Shown here: positions 48,836 to 59,300 of the stretch, in pieces
Numbering within the stretch: position 1 is the first letter of the stretch
Layout: each line of letters begins with the position of its first letter
Source of the DNA: Sphingomonas sp. R647
GTDB taxonomy: Bacteria; Pseudomonadota; Alphaproteobacteria; Sphingomonadales; Sphingomonadaceae
Direction of reading: 5' to 3'
NCBI RefSeq assembly: GCF_020177055.1
Contig: NZ_JAIQXT010000001.1
Coordinates: 558,001 to 622,000 of the forward strand
DNA length: 64,000 nt
The notes under the pieces: model-generated
What the model was told of the DNA's origin: nothing
Seen by the model: the letters and a program-made list of their open reading frames with translations, nothing else
Databases searched by the model: none
Program-made: the position numbers and the translations under genes

Positions 48836-50338
48836 TCAGCGTGGCTGCGGATCGACCGGGCCGACGACATTGGGGGTCTGCGCCGGCGTGTTGACCGTTC
48901 GCGTCGCTTCGGCTTCGGGGGCCGGATTGTCGCGCCAGTCGGACAGGCTGCCCCGCACGCGATCGTAATTCGCGACCGGATCATAGAGCGGACCACCGTC
49001 AAGCCCCAGATCCGACGCCTCCGCACGCCCCATCGCCGCCAGCACCGCAAAGCCCGCGACATAGGCGTCGCGCTCGGCCGTCACGAGCTGAACCTGGCTG
49101 TTGAGCAGTTCCTGCTCGGCGTTGAGGATGTCGAGGATGGTGCGCGTGCCGACGCTGTTCTCGGCCCGGACGCCCTCGAGGCTCAGCTGGTTGGCCTGCA
49201 CCGCGACGCGGCTGCTCTCGATCACGCGCAGCGCCGACTGATAGACCGCATAGGCCGAACGCGCCTGCGCGATCACGCCGCGCTCGGTCGCGGTGACCTG
49301 CTCGATCGATGCCGATTCGCGCGCCTGCGCCTGGCGGACCTGTGCCGCAGGGCGACCGCCCTGGAACAGCGGCACGCTCAGGCTGACGCCCGCCGAGGTC
49401 GCAAATCCGTCATTCTGAAGACCGGCATTGCGGCCGGGCCCGGGGACCGATCCGAAGCGGTTGTAATAATCGCCCCCCACGCCGACGCTCACCGTCGGCA
49501 GGCGAGCAGCGCGCGCGACGCGAACGTCAAAGCCGCTCGCTTCACGCGCCTTGCGCGCGCCTTCGAGCGCGGGATTGTCGGCCAGCGCGACCTCGACCGC
49601 CTGATCCGGATTGGCGGGCAGGCCCGGCAGCGCCGGCGGCTGAGCAAGCGCGCCCGGCGCGCTGCCGACGATGCGGATATAGTTTTCGCGGCTCGAAATC
49701 AGCCGGGCTTCGGCACCCTGCAACTGGCTCTGGGCGAGCGCGAGCCGCGCTTCGGACTGGGCGACGTCGGTGCGGGTCAGGTCACCGACCTCGAACCGGT
49801 CGCGCGTCGCCTGAAGATTGACGTCGAGCGCGCGGACATTCTGCTGGTTGAGCCGCACCGTCGCCTCGTCGCGGATCACGTCCATGTAGACGGCGACAAC
49901 ATCGGTGAAGAGCGCAGATTCGACGCTGCGCAGCCCGGCGCGGCCCGCTTCGACGCGGGTTTCGGCAGCGCGCACCGAATTGCGGACCGAGCCGCCCGAG
50001 AAGACCGGGACGCTCAGGTCAAGGCCGAGCGATCCTTGACGCGGGACCGATGTCACGTTCGAATCGGTGTTCGACAGGCTTTCGTTATACGCGCCCGTGG
50101 ACGACACGCCGGGCAGACCGCGCGAGCGCGCGATCGGCACATTCTCATCGGTCGCGCGCAAATTGGCGCGCTCGGCGGTCAGGTCCGGGTTGGTGCGATA
50201 CGCCTTGACCATCGCCTCGCGCAGCGTCTCGTTCGGCTGCGCGGCAGGCGCCTGCGCCGCCGGTGGCGTGGTTTGCGCCAGCGCGGGAAGCGTCAGGCCA
50301 GCAGCACTCACGCCGGCAAGGATCAGGCTCAGTCGCAT
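48836..50338 (-). CDS. TolC-family outer-membrane efflux/secretion channel
   Basis: 500 residues. The signal peptide is MRLSLILAGVSAAGLTLPAL with cleavage after AQ. Two repeats of the TolC fold show as NETLREAMVKAYRTNPDLTAE, TRVEAGRAGLRSVESALF, RFEVGDLTRTDVAQSEARLA and, in the second half, RAENSVGTRTILDILNAEQE, LLNSQVQLVTAERDAYVAG. The Pro/Glu-rich tail is periplasmic. It can serve EmrAB or type I exporters. The ATG at 50338 is chosen, with GAGGAAAG upstream. The PCMT-like gene lies 14 bases upstream, likely co-transcribed. Confidence 0.93.
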   Translation of the reverse strand: MRLSLILAGVSAAGLTLPALAQTTPPAAQAPAAQPNETLREAMVKAYRTNPDLTAERANLRATDENVPIARSRGLPGVSSTGAYNESLSNTDSNVTSVPRQGSLGLDLSVPVFSGGSVRNSVRAAETRVEAGRAGLRSVESALFTDVVAVYMDVIRDEATVRLNQQNVRALDVNLQATRDRFEVGDLTRTDVAQSEARLALAQSQLQGAEARLISSRENYIRIVGSAPGALAQPPALPGLPANPDQAVEVALADNPALEGARKAREASGFDVRVARAARLPTVSVGVGGDYYNRFGSVPGPGRNAGLQNDGFATSAGVSLSVPLFQGGRPAAQVRQAQARESASIEQVTATERGVIAQARSAYAVYQSALRVIESSRVAVQANQLSLEGVRAENSVGTRTILDILNAEQELLNSQVQLVTAERDAYVAGFAVLAAMGRAEASDLGLDGGPLYDPVANYDRVRGSLSDWRDNPAPEAEATRTVNTPAQTPNVVGPVDPQPR

Positions 50339-50352
50339 CACGTTCGCTTTCC

Positions 50353-51012
50353 TCAGAACTGGAAGCCGCGCGGCTTTGCGAAGCCGGGCAAGGGGGCAAT
50401 TTCACTATCGACGATGCTGGCGAGGCCGACGCCTGAGCCGGTGCGGACGCCCGACGCAATGCGGGTGACGCCGCGGTCGATCAGGCCGGTCACGACGCGG
50501 CCGCCATCGCGCAGCTGGGCCGCGAGCACGTCCGGGATTTCCTCGACCGCGCCATCGATCAGCATCAGGTCATACGGCGAACCCTCGGGAGCACCTGCGC
50601 TGAGCGGACCCTCGACCAGTGTCACGCGATCGCCAAGCGCAGTGCGGGCGAGCGCGGCGAGGTCCGCATCCTGCTCGACCATCGTCACGCTGACACCAAG
50701 CTGCGCCGCGATCGCAGCCGCGTACCCGCCAGCCGCGCCGATCACGAGAATCTTCTCCCCCGCCGCGATCCGCGCTTCGGTCAGCAGCAGGCCGGTGGCG
50801 AGTGGCGGATTCTGCATCCGGCCATTGCCGAGCGGCAGCGAGCGGTCACGATAGGCGAATGTCCGCTGCGATTCGGGCAGGAAATCCTCGCGCGCAACCT
50901 CTGCCATCGCGGCGACGACACGGGAATCGCTCACGCCGCTCGTGCGCAGCTGGCTCGCCACCATCGCAGCGCGGGCGGCCTGATGGCCCAGGGGTTCGGT
51001 GGTCGTCGTCAT
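50353..51012 (-). CDS. Protein-L-isoaspartate O-methyltransferase family protein (diverged)
   Basis: 219 residues. The SAM-binding segment reads KILVIGAAGGYAAAIAAQLG where true Pcm has G-x-G-S-G-Y. VARDFLPES-type and AYRDRSLPLGNG segments match the Pcm fold (VAREDFLP seen), but the substrate loop T-I-S-Q-P is replaced by RMQNP. It therefore may not repair isoaspartate. The second of two ATGs (51012) has the better GGAG spacing. The pairing with the TolC gene suggests an envelope-linked role. Confidence 0.8.
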   Translation of the reverse strand: MTTTTEPLGHQAARAAMVASQLRTSGVSDSRVVAAMAEVAREDFLPESQRTFAYRDRSLPLGNGRMQNPPLATGLLLTEARIAAGEKILVIGAAGGYAAAIAAQLGVSVTMVEQDADLAALARTALGDRVTLVEGPLSAGAPEGSPYDLMLIDGAVEEIPDVLAAQLRDGGRVVTGLIDRGVTRIASGVRTGSGVGLASIVDSEIAPLPGFAKPRGFQF

Positions 51013-51133
51013 CATCGCTCCAGCCTGTTCGCACAACTGTTATAGTCATGCAATACACTTGTTTGCTCGCGCGCTTGTATCGCGTGCCGCGCTCCGCGCC
51101 AAGCAAGGTCCGCCGCAAAATTCGCAACAGCGG

Positions 51134-51162
51134 TTGACATGGCCGCGTCCCCCGCGCAAATC
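51134..51162 (+). promoter_or_regulatory. Promoter of tRNA-Cys
   Basis: TTGACA at 51134-51139, 17 bases, then CAAATC at 51157-51162 as a weak -10, about 16 bases before the tRNA. Confidence 0.5.
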
Positions 51163-51178
51163 GCGCCCTCCCTGTCGA

Positions 51179-51252
51179 GGCCCGATGGCGGAGTGGTTAC
51201 GCAGAGGACTGCAAATCCTTGCACGCCGGTTCGATTCCGGCTCGGGCCTCCA
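51179..51252 (+). tRNA. tRNA-Cys (anticodon GCA)
   Basis: Acceptor stem GGCCCGA (51179-51185) with TCGGGCC, and encoded CCA at 51250-51252. The anticodon loop CTGCAAA has anticodon GCA. The T arm is GCCGGTTCGATTCCGGC. 74 nt. Confidence 0.98.
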
Positions 51253-51387
51253 TCACGGCCAGACGCGCGCCGTGAAGCGGCCCACAGATCGCCACGCTCG
51301 CGCCACGGCGGACGGTTCACGTCTTCGACTGGACCGGCACTCCCGGACTGGCCGGTCTCCGCAGCGTTCGCATGACAGGCACGTACA

Positions 51388-53013
51388 TCACACCGGCACG
51401 GGCGTGCCTTCAACGATGCGCGGATCAACCGCGAAATCGCGCGCAATTTCGCGGGCGGTCATTTTCGCCGACATCATGACCGACGGGGTTCCGCCGCCGG
51501 GCTGGGTCCCCTGGCCCACAAGATACAGGTTCGTGATGTCCTCGCTGCGATTGTGCGGCCTAAAGAAGGCAGTTTGCGTCAGGCGCGGTTCGACACCGAA
51601 CCCGTTGCCGGCATAGGCGCCGAGAACCTGCTCAAAATAGTTGGGCGTTACATAGCTGCGATAGACCAGCCGTTCTGCCAGGTTCGGAATGTAACCGCGC
51701 GCTTCCAGAAAGTGCATGACCTTGTCGGCAAAACCCTCGCCGACCGAATCCCAGTCGATGTCGCCCAGCGTGTTGGGCACGGGGATCAGCGTGTAGGCGG
51801 CGTGGTGGCCGGCCGGTGCGAGGCTAGGATCGGTAAGCGTTGGAATATGCAGATACTGCGAGAAATCTTCAGCGAGGATCTTGCGCTCGAAAATGTCGGT
51901 CAACAGTTCCTCATAGCGGGGCCCGAGAATGATATTATGGTGGCGCAAATCGGGGTCGCCATCGCGAATGGCGTAACCGAAATAGATCACCATCAGCGAC
52001 ATGCTTTGCTTGCGGAACCTGACCACCGCATCGCGATTGATTCGCCGATATGCTTTGTCGATCAACTTCAGATAGGTCGTGGCATAATCCGCATTGGAGA
52101 TCACCAGATCAGCCGCCAGCCGTTCGCCAGACGCCAGCGTCACGCCGGTCGCAACGCGCTTGCGTCCCTGTTTTTCAATATCGATCCGGGCGACTTCGGC
52201 ACCAAGCCGGACCGTCCCGCCCAGTTCCTCGAACTTGCGGACCAGTGCGTTCACCAAGGCCCCGGTCCCGCCCATCGCGAAATGCACCCCCCAAGTCTTT
52301 TCCACGAAGTGGATCATCGCATAGATCGCCGGAACCTTGAGCGGATTGCCGCCGATCAGCAGCGGTTCGAAGCTGAACACCTGCCGCATCTTGTCGCTTT
52401 TGAAATATTTGCTCACGAGCGAAAACAGCGGCTGCACCGCGCCGAGCTTCAACAGATCGGGCACGACGCCCAGCATCGACCCGAGGCTGCCGAAATAGGT
52501 GTAGCCTAACTCGAGAAAGCCACGTTTGAAAATCGCCCGCGCGGCCTCGTGAAAGCGCTCATAGCCTTCGAGATCCTCGGGCGCGAGGCGCGCAATCTGT
52601 GCGCGGACGTTCACCGGATCGGCGTCATAGTCAAAGAAGCTGCCGTCGTCGAAATAGATGCGGTAGAATGGCAAGACGGGCACGATATCCAGATATCGGC
52701 TGGTGTTGGGGCCACCACTGATACCGGATGTGACTCGCTGACGCTCGTCCAGCACATCTTCGGGGAAGTCGGGCGCGTTCAGCATCGCCCTGTTCCGCTC
52801 GAGCGAAAATAGCTCTTCGATGAAGTGCGGCACCGTCAGCACCGTCGGCCCCATGTCAAAGGTGAAGCCTTCCGCGCGGCGAACATAGGCACGCCCGCCG
52901 ACATCATCGAGTTGCTCGACGATCTGTGTGTCAAATCCAAGGCTTTGCAGCCGGATCGCGCAGGCAATCCCGCCGATACCCGAGCCGATGACGATCGCAG
53001 TACGTGAAGTCAT
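51388..53013 (-). CDS. CrtI-family carotenoid (phytoene) desaturase
   Basis: 541 residues, longer than the about 490 usual for CrtI. The FAD-binding start is [20 protein letters not shown] with the second Gly-rich [45 protein letters not shown] and the C-terminal [20 protein letters not shown] (FAD motif) are CrtI-like. Compared with Erwinia CrtI there are about 28 extra residues at positions 72-105 (between EELF and PFYR). It desaturates phytoene or a related carotene at the membrane, but no crtB or crtY is adjacent, so the substrate is uncertain. The ATG is at 53013. Confidence 0.88.
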   Translation of the reverse strand: MTSRTAIVIGSGIGGIACAIRLQSLGFDTQIVEQLDDVGGRAYVRRAEGFTFDMGPTVLTVPHFIEELFSLERNRAMLNAPDFPEDVLDERQRVTSGISGGPNTSRYLDIVPVLPFYRIYFDDGSFFDYDADPVNVRAQIARLAPEDLEGYERFHEAARAIFKRGFLELGYTYFGSLGSMLGVVPDLLKLGAVQPLFSLVSKYFKSDKMRQVFSFEPLLIGGNPLKVPAIYAMIHFVEKTWGVHFAMGGTGALVNALVRKFEELGGTVRLGAEVARIDIEKQGRKRVATGVTLASGERLAADLVISNADYATTYLKLIDKAYRRINRDAVVRFRKQSMSLMVIYFGYAIRDGDPDLRHHNIILGPRYEELLTDIFERKILAEDFSQYLHIPTLTDPSLAPAGHHAAYTLIPVPNTLGDIDWDSVGEGFADKVMHFLEARGYIPNLAERLVYRSYVTPNYFEQVLGAYAGNGFGVEPRLTQTAFFRPHNRSEDITNLYLVGQGTQPGGGTPSVMMSAKMTAREIARDFAVDPRIVEGTPVPV

Positions 53014-53163
53014 GAAAATAGCGTCTTTTCTGCAGGGAGCGGCGCGGATGCACTACCGGGTGCAAGACGCGCAGCCGAGATGGACCTTGTGCCATCTGGC
53101 TATTTCACGGCACTAAAACGACCCCGCACCCTCATTATCGGTCAGCGCGCGCCACGCCGCGTT

Positions 53164-54381
53164 TCAGGCGAGCTCCTTGAGCAGTACGCCGGTATCGGCG
53201 AGCGCCGCCGGGTCGGGCGAGAGCCGCTCCACCACGAGCTTGCGGCCCTGCACAAAGTCCTTGGTCGCGTTGACGCAATCGAGCGCGATCACCCGGCCCT
53301 CTTTCAGATACACGACCGAAAAGCTGCGATTGGCCGGATCGCCACGCAGGATCGCGGCGTCGTGCCCGGTCGACAGCCCGACGGTCTGGAGCTTCAAATC
53401 ATATTGGTTCGACCAGAACCATGGCACCGCATCATAGGCCAATTCCTGCCCCATGATCGTCTTGGCCACCAGTGTCGCCTGATCATTGGCGTTCTGCACC
53501 GATTCGAGCCGGATCGGCATGTCGTCGGCGAAACGGTTGGCATGCAGCGCGCAGTCGCCAATCGCGAAGATGTCGGGCAGCGAAGTGCGGCACTGATGGT
53601 CCACCGCAACGCCATTGCCGCCCTCTGCCCCCGCCGCCATCAGCGGTTCGACTGCGGGGACGATGCCGATGCCGACGATCACCATCTGCGCCGGGATCAC
53701 CGCGCCGTCCTTCATGCGGACCCCGCTGACCCGGCCCTCGCCCTCGATACATTCGACCGCCGCACCCAGCCGCACAGCGACACCATGCGCGCGATGCTCT
53801 GCCTCGTAGAAGCGCGACAGCGGTTCCCCCGCGACCCGCGCCAGCACCCGGTCGAGCGCTTCGAGCAGCACGACCTTCTTGCCGAACTTGGAGAGCACCG
53901 CCGCCGCCTCCAGCCCGATATAGCCGCCGCCGATCACCACCGCCTGTTCGACGCCGTCCAGCTCGGCGAGCATCCGGTCGGCATCGGCGCGGGTGCGGAC
54001 GGTATGCACGCCGATCAGATCATTGCCCGCGCACCCGATGCGGCGGGGGCTGCCCCCGGTCGCCCAGATCAGCTGACCATAGCCGATCGTCGCGCCATCG
54101 GCAGTAGTCAGGCTGTGCGCGACCGGATCGACCCCAACCACGCGCCGGTTCAGCAGCATCTCGACGTTACGTTCGGCCCAGAAGGCGGCGGGGCGGATCA
54201 GGATGCGCTCGAACACCTTCTCGCCGGAGAAATACTCCTTCGACAGCGGCGGGCGTTCATAGGGCAGCTCGGGTTCGTCGCCGATCATCGCGATCGTCCC
54301 CTCGAACTTGGCCTGGCGCAGCGCGATCGCCGCCTGTGCCCCGCCATGCCCCGCGCCCACGATCACGATATCGAAGTGCAT
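53164..54381 (-). CDS. Ferredoxin/rubredoxin reductase-like NAD(P)H:FAD oxidoreductase
   Basis: 405 residues. [20 protein letters not shown] is the FAD loop and [14 protein letters not shown] the conserved early block. [20 protein letters not shown] is the NAD(P)H loop and DIFAIGDCA the second FAD contact. The C-terminal reductase domain follows ([17 protein letters not shown]). This is the pattern of BphA4/putidaredoxin-reductase-type flavoproteins that feed electrons from NADH to a ferredoxin for oxygenases or P450s. No ferredoxin or oxygenase is adjacent. It ends 150 bases from crtI; that gap holds no gene. Confidence 0.92.
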   Translation of the reverse strand: MHFDIVIVGAGHGGAQAAIALRQAKFEGTIAMIGDEPELPYERPPLSKEYFSGEKVFERILIRPAAFWAERNVEMLLNRRVVGVDPVAHSLTTADGATIGYGQLIWATGGSPRRIGCAGNDLIGVHTVRTRADADRMLAELDGVEQAVVIGGGYIGLEAAAVLSKFGKKVVLLEALDRVLARVAGEPLSRFYEAEHRAHGVAVRLGAAVECIEGEGRVSGVRMKDGAVIPAQMVIVGIGIVPAVEPLMAAGAEGGNGVAVDHQCRTSLPDIFAIGDCALHANRFADDMPIRLESVQNANDQATLVAKTIMGQELAYDAVPWFWSNQYDLKLQTVGLSTGHDAAILRGDPANRSFSVVYLKEGRVIALDCVNATKDFVQGRKLVVERLSPDPAALADTGVLLKELA

Positions 54382-54530
54382 CTTCCGCTCCCGTATTTTG
54401 CAGTGCGGCTAGCAGCGGCAGCGGCGATGGCCAACACAAAGCAGTTGAGGGGCCGCGAAGCCGGACTTGCGCGCTGCCACAGCGCCGGGCCATTGAGCGA
54501 CCTTCGAACAGCCACGCAGCCGGGATCCCG

Positions 54531-56309
54531 ATGGAGCGCAGAAACGACATTGACGGGCTGCGCGCCGTGGCTGTGCTGGGCGTGGTGCTGCACCATGCCG
54601 GGCTCGCCGCGCTGCCCGGCGGGTTCGTCGGGGTCGATGTCTTCTTCGTGATCAGCGGCTTCCTGATCTCCCGGATCATCACCGATGGCGTGGCGGACGG
54701 CAGCTTCACGCTCGCGCATTTCTATGAGCGCCGCGCACGCCGCATCCTGCCCGCGCTGGTCCCGGTCGTCGCGCTGTCGCTGATCGCCGGCTATTGGCTG
54801 CTGCTCCCCGACGATTACGAAAATCTCGGCCAGAGCGCGGTCGCGACCTTGTTCTTCGCCAACAATGTGCTGCTGACGCTGACCAGCGGCTATTGGGATC
54901 TCGCCGCGACCTTCAAACCGCTGCTCCACACCTGGAGCCTCGGGGTAGAGGAGCAATTCTACATCGCCTACCCACTGCTCGCGCTGCTGGTCCTGCGGCG
55001 GCGGCCAGCGCTGTTCGCACCGATGCTGGCGGGCGGGATCGTGATTAGCTTCCTGCTCAGCGTCACATTGTCCGCGCGCTATCCGGATGCGTCCTTCTAC
55101 CTCATCCACACGCGTGCATGGGAATTGCTCCTAGGCGCACTGACGGCATGGTGCACGCCCCGCACGCCCCAGCCCGAGCGGGTGGCACGCATGCTCGCGC
55201 TAACCGGGTTAGCGATGATCGTCGGCGCGATGCTGTTGATCGACGAAACCGCGCCCTATCCCGGCTGGCGCGCGCTGCTGCCCTGCGTCGGGACCGCACT
55301 GATCCTTCGCCACGGCTCCGCTGGCGGGCTGGCACAGCGCGCGCTCGGCTGGGGACCGCTCGTGCTGGTCGGGCTTGCCAGCTACAGCATCTATCTGTGG
55401 CATCAGCCGCTGTTCGCATTCGCGCGGGCGGCGAGCGTGACCCCGCCGAGCCCCGCGCTGATGGCGGCCCTGACCCTCGCCACACTGATCATCGGCTACG
55501 CAAGCTGGCGCTGGATCGAACAGCCGTTTCGCAATTCGGGAAGATGGCCGCTGCGCCCCTTCCTCACGCTCGGCATCACCGCGACCGCGCTGACCGGTGC
55601 CGCCGGCCTCGCTTTGTCGATCACGTCAGGACTACCGCATCGCGCGCATGGCATGGGCCTCGATGCGGGCGACTACGCCGCATACAATAACTCGGCCTTC
55701 CGCTTTCAGAAGGACCGGTTCGACGATCCGGCGCGACCCAATCTGCTCGTCGTCGGCAACAGCATGGCGCGCGACATGGTCAACATGCTGGTCGAGAGCA
55801 ACCGCTTCGACGAATATGAAATCGCCTATCGCACCGACGCCCATCTCTGCACGCTGCACCGGACGACCGGCGCCGCCCTCCAGTTGATCGCGGATGCGGA
55901 GGTGGTCCTGTTCGTCGCATCGACCTCCGCGCCAGTCCGCTGCAAGACTTCCGCCGCCGATCGCGACGCGGTCCTCGCGGGCAAGGCCTGGCTGCTGATC
56001 GGCCCCAAGCATTTCGGCTACAACCTCAATGCCTCGCTGCGCGTGCCCGCATCGCAGCGGCCCAGCGTCCGCGCCGCGCTGCTGCCCGAAACCGTCGCGG
56101 CAAACGCCGGCTATGCCGCGCTGGTCCCGCCGGACCATTATGTCGACCTGCTCGGGATCATGCAGCGGCGGCATGGCGGCCTTCCGATATTCGACGCGCA
56201 GGGGCGTATCCTGTCCGCCGACCGCATACACCTGACCCAGGCGGGCGCGCAGTTCTTCGCGCAGGAGATCCTGGACGATCCTGTCTGGCAGCCGATCCTT
56301 GCGCGTTAA
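54531..56309 (+). CDS. AT3-SGNH acyltransferase (OafA-like)
   Basis: 592 residues. Residues 1-360 form the ten-helix acyltransferase-3 domain: DGLRAVAVLGVVLHHAG, GGFVGVDVFFVISGFLIS, FYERRARRILPALVP and LLHTWSLGVEEQFYIAYPLL. The C-terminal 200 residues are an SGNH-hydrolase-like domain: LLVVGNSMARDM in place of G-D-S, and DRIHLTQAGAQFF as the D-x-x-H block. It would O-acetylate an envelope polysaccharide or peptidoglycan. Asn replaces Asp next to the SGNH Ser. The ATG at 54531 gives the family start. Its stop overlaps that of convergent putA. Confidence 0.9.
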   Translation: MERRNDIDGLRAVAVLGVVLHHAGLAALPGGFVGVDVFFVISGFLISRIITDGVADGSFTLAHFYERRARRILPALVPVVALSLIAGYWLLLPDDYENLGQSAVATLFFANNVLLTLTSGYWDLAATFKPLLHTWSLGVEEQFYIAYPLLALLVLRRRPALFAPMLAGGIVISFLLSVTLSARYPDASFYLIHTRAWELLLGALTAWCTPRTPQPERVARMLALTGLAMIVGAMLLIDETAPYPGWRALLPCVGTALILRHGSAGGLAQRALGWGPLVLVGLASYSIYLWHQPLFAFARAASVTPPSPALMAALTLATLIIGYASWRWIEQPFRNSGRWPLRPFLTLGITATALTGAAGLALSITSGLPHRAHGMGLDAGDYAAYNNSAFRFQKDRFDDPARPNLLVVGNSMARDMVNMLVESNRFDEYEIAYRTDAHLCTLHRTTGAALQLIADAEVVLFVASTSAPVRCKTSAADRDAVLAGKAWLLIGPKHFGYNLNASLRVPASQRPSVRAALLPETVAANAGYAALVPPDHYVDLLGIMQRRHGGLPIFDAQGRILSADRIHLTQAGAQFFAQEILDDPVWQPILAR

Positions 56310-59300
56310 GCCATGGCCATCAGGCTGGCATTGCCGCCAGCCGCGGTGGTGTTGATCGAGGTCGAAACCTCCTCCACCAGCCAGTCGAGCCGCGGCGTCC
56401 CCGCCTGTGCCAGCAGAATCGGCCCGGGCAGTCCGGCGATCTCGCCCAGCGCCGCCAGCCGCGTCGAAGCGTCGCCTTCGATCAGCGCACCGCTATAGGG
56501 CCCAGCCGCGCGCCAGTCCGCCACCCAGTCGATCCGCTGCAGGACACGCTCCGGCGCTCCGCTCAGCTCCGCGCGCAACGCCGCATTGCCGATCACCGCG
56601 CGGTTGCCCGTCGCCAGTACCGCGCACAGCTGAGCGATCAGACCCTCACGCGTCTGCGCCAGCAGCAGCACCCGCCCGCGCGGGTGGATGGTGTACAGGT
56701 TGGTCTCCCCCACCGGCCCCGGCAACTCGACCTGCGCGCCAAGCAGCGACGCCTCACCCGCATCGCGCGCCGCTGCTCCGTCCTCGCCCAGCCATAGCGC
56801 AAAGTCGCGCAACGCCGGATCGGACGCGGAAGACGCCAGGTCCGCCGGCACCGTCGCCGCCTTGACCAGCCGGCCCAGATACAGCGGCCCGCCTGCCTTC
56901 GGCCCGGTGCCCGAAAGCCCGCGCCCGCCGAACGGCTGCACCCCGACCACCGCACCGATGATGTTGCGGTTGATGTAGAGATTACCCGCCTCGACCCGCT
57001 GGGTGACATGCTCGACCGTCTCATCCAGCCGCGTGTGCAGGCCAAAGGTCAGGCCATAGCCGGTGGCGTTGATCGCATCGATCACCCGGTCGAGATCGCG
57101 GCGCTGGTAGCGCATGACGTGCAGCACCGGGCCGAACACCTCGCGCTGTACGTCGGCGATCGCGTCGATCTCGATGATCGTCGGGGGGACGAACGTCCCC
57201 TGCCCCGTCTCACCCGCGAGTTCGATCTGCTCGACCCGGCGGCCCAGCCGGCGCATCTTCTCGATATGGCTGTTGATGTTGATCTGCGCCTCGGCACTGA
57301 TCACCGGACCGATATCGGTCGAGAGTCGGTCGGTGCGGCCAATCGACAGCTCGTGCAATGCCCCGCGCAGCATCGTCAGGATGCGGTCCGCCACATCCTC
57401 CTGCAGGCACAGCACGCGCAGCGCTGAACACCGCTGCCCCGCGCTGTCGAACGCCGAGGCGATGACATCCGCGACCACCTGTTCGGCCAGCGCCGAGCTG
57501 TCGACGATCATCGCATTCTGCCCGCCGGTTTCGGCAATGAACGGGATGGGAGTGTCGTCGCTGGCAAGGCGCGTGGCAAGCTGCCGCTGGATGATCCGCG
57601 CGACCTCGGTCGACCCGGTGAACATCACCCCCTGCGTTCCCGCTGCGCCGACCAGCGCCGCGCCGATCTGGCCATCGCCGGGAACCAGCTGAACGACATC
57701 GGCCGGAATCCCCGCCGCGTGGAGCAGTGCGATGCCCTGCGCGGCAATCAGCGGGGTTTCCTCGGCAGGTTTCGCGAGGACCGGGTTGCCCGTCACCAGC
57801 GCCGCCGCAACCTGCCCGATGAAGATCGCGAGCGGGAAATTCCACGGGCTGATGCACGTCACCGGCCCCAGCGGCATGTGCGCGGCACCCAGCGTCGCGC
57901 GCGCCTGCTGCGCATAATAGCGCAGGAAATCCAAGGCCTCGCGCACCTCGGCAATTGCGTTGGGCGCGGACTTGCCCGCCTCACGCATGATCAGCCCCAT
58001 CAACAGCTGCATCCGCGAGTCCATCAGGTCGGCCGCACGGTCGAGGCAGGCGGCGCGCTCGGCCACCGGTACGGCAGCCCAATCCGCTGCGACAGCCTGA
58101 GCGGTTTCCACCGCCTGCGCCGCAGCCGCTTCGCTCATCTCGACCACCGTCCCGACGATGTCGAGCGCATCGGCGGGGTTGGCGACGGGGCGTGACTTGC
58201 CCTCACCGCTGGCAGGCTGTGCCAACCAGCCAATCTCCGCGCTCTCCCGCAGCGCAGCGCCAAGCGCGGCCAGCGCGGTCTCGTCCGACAGGTCGATGCC
58301 CGCCGAATTGACGCGCGCGCCATACAGTTCGCGGGGCAGCGCGATGATCGGGTGCTTGCTTCCCGGCGCATCCATCGCGGTCACCATTTCGACCGGATCG
58401 GTCACCAGCTCGGCGATCGACACTTCCGGATTGGCGATGCGGTTGACGAAGCTCGAATTCGCGCCGTTCTCGAGCAGGCGCCGAACGAGATAAGCGAGCA
58501 ACGTCTCGTGCGTCCCAACCGGCGCATAGATGCGGCACGGGCGGTCCAGCTTGTCGCTTCCGACCACCTCGTCATACAGCGGCTCGCCCATGCCGTGCAG
58601 GCACTGGAACTCATAATCCCCGATCGCGAAGTCCGGCCCGGCAAGCTGGTAGATCGTCGCCAGCGACTGCGCATTATGCGTCGCGAATTGCGGGAAGACA
58701 TGCGCCTTCGCCGCGAGCAGCTTCTTCGCGCAGGCGATGTACGCGACATCCGTATGCACCTTGCGCGTATAGACCGGGAAGTCGGCCAGCCCATCGACCT
58801 GAGCCCGCTTGATCTCCGCGTCCCAGTACGCGCCCTTGACCAGCCGCACCATGATCCGCCGCCCCGCGCGCTGCGCGAGATCGATGATCCAGTCGATCAC
58901 GAACGGGCAGCGCTTGCCATAGGCCTGCACCACGAACCCCAACCCGTCCCAGCCGGCCAGATCGGGATCGAGCGCCAGGCTTTCGAGCAGGTCGAGCGAC
59001 AGTTCGAGCCGGTCGGCCTCCTCGGCATCGATATTGAACCCGATGTCATGCGACCTGGCCAGCACCGCCAGCGCCTTCACCCGCGGCAGCAACTCCGCCA
59101 TCACCCGCCCGGCCTGCGCACGGGCATAGCGCGGGTGCAGCGCCGACAGCTTGATCGAGATCCCCGGCCCGCCGACGACACCGCGTCCCGCCGACGCCGC
59201 ACCGATCGCGTTCACCGCAGTTTCGTAATCGCGAAAATAGCGATCGGCATCGGCCATCGTCGTCGCCGCTTCGCCCAGCATGTCATAGCTGTACTGGAAG

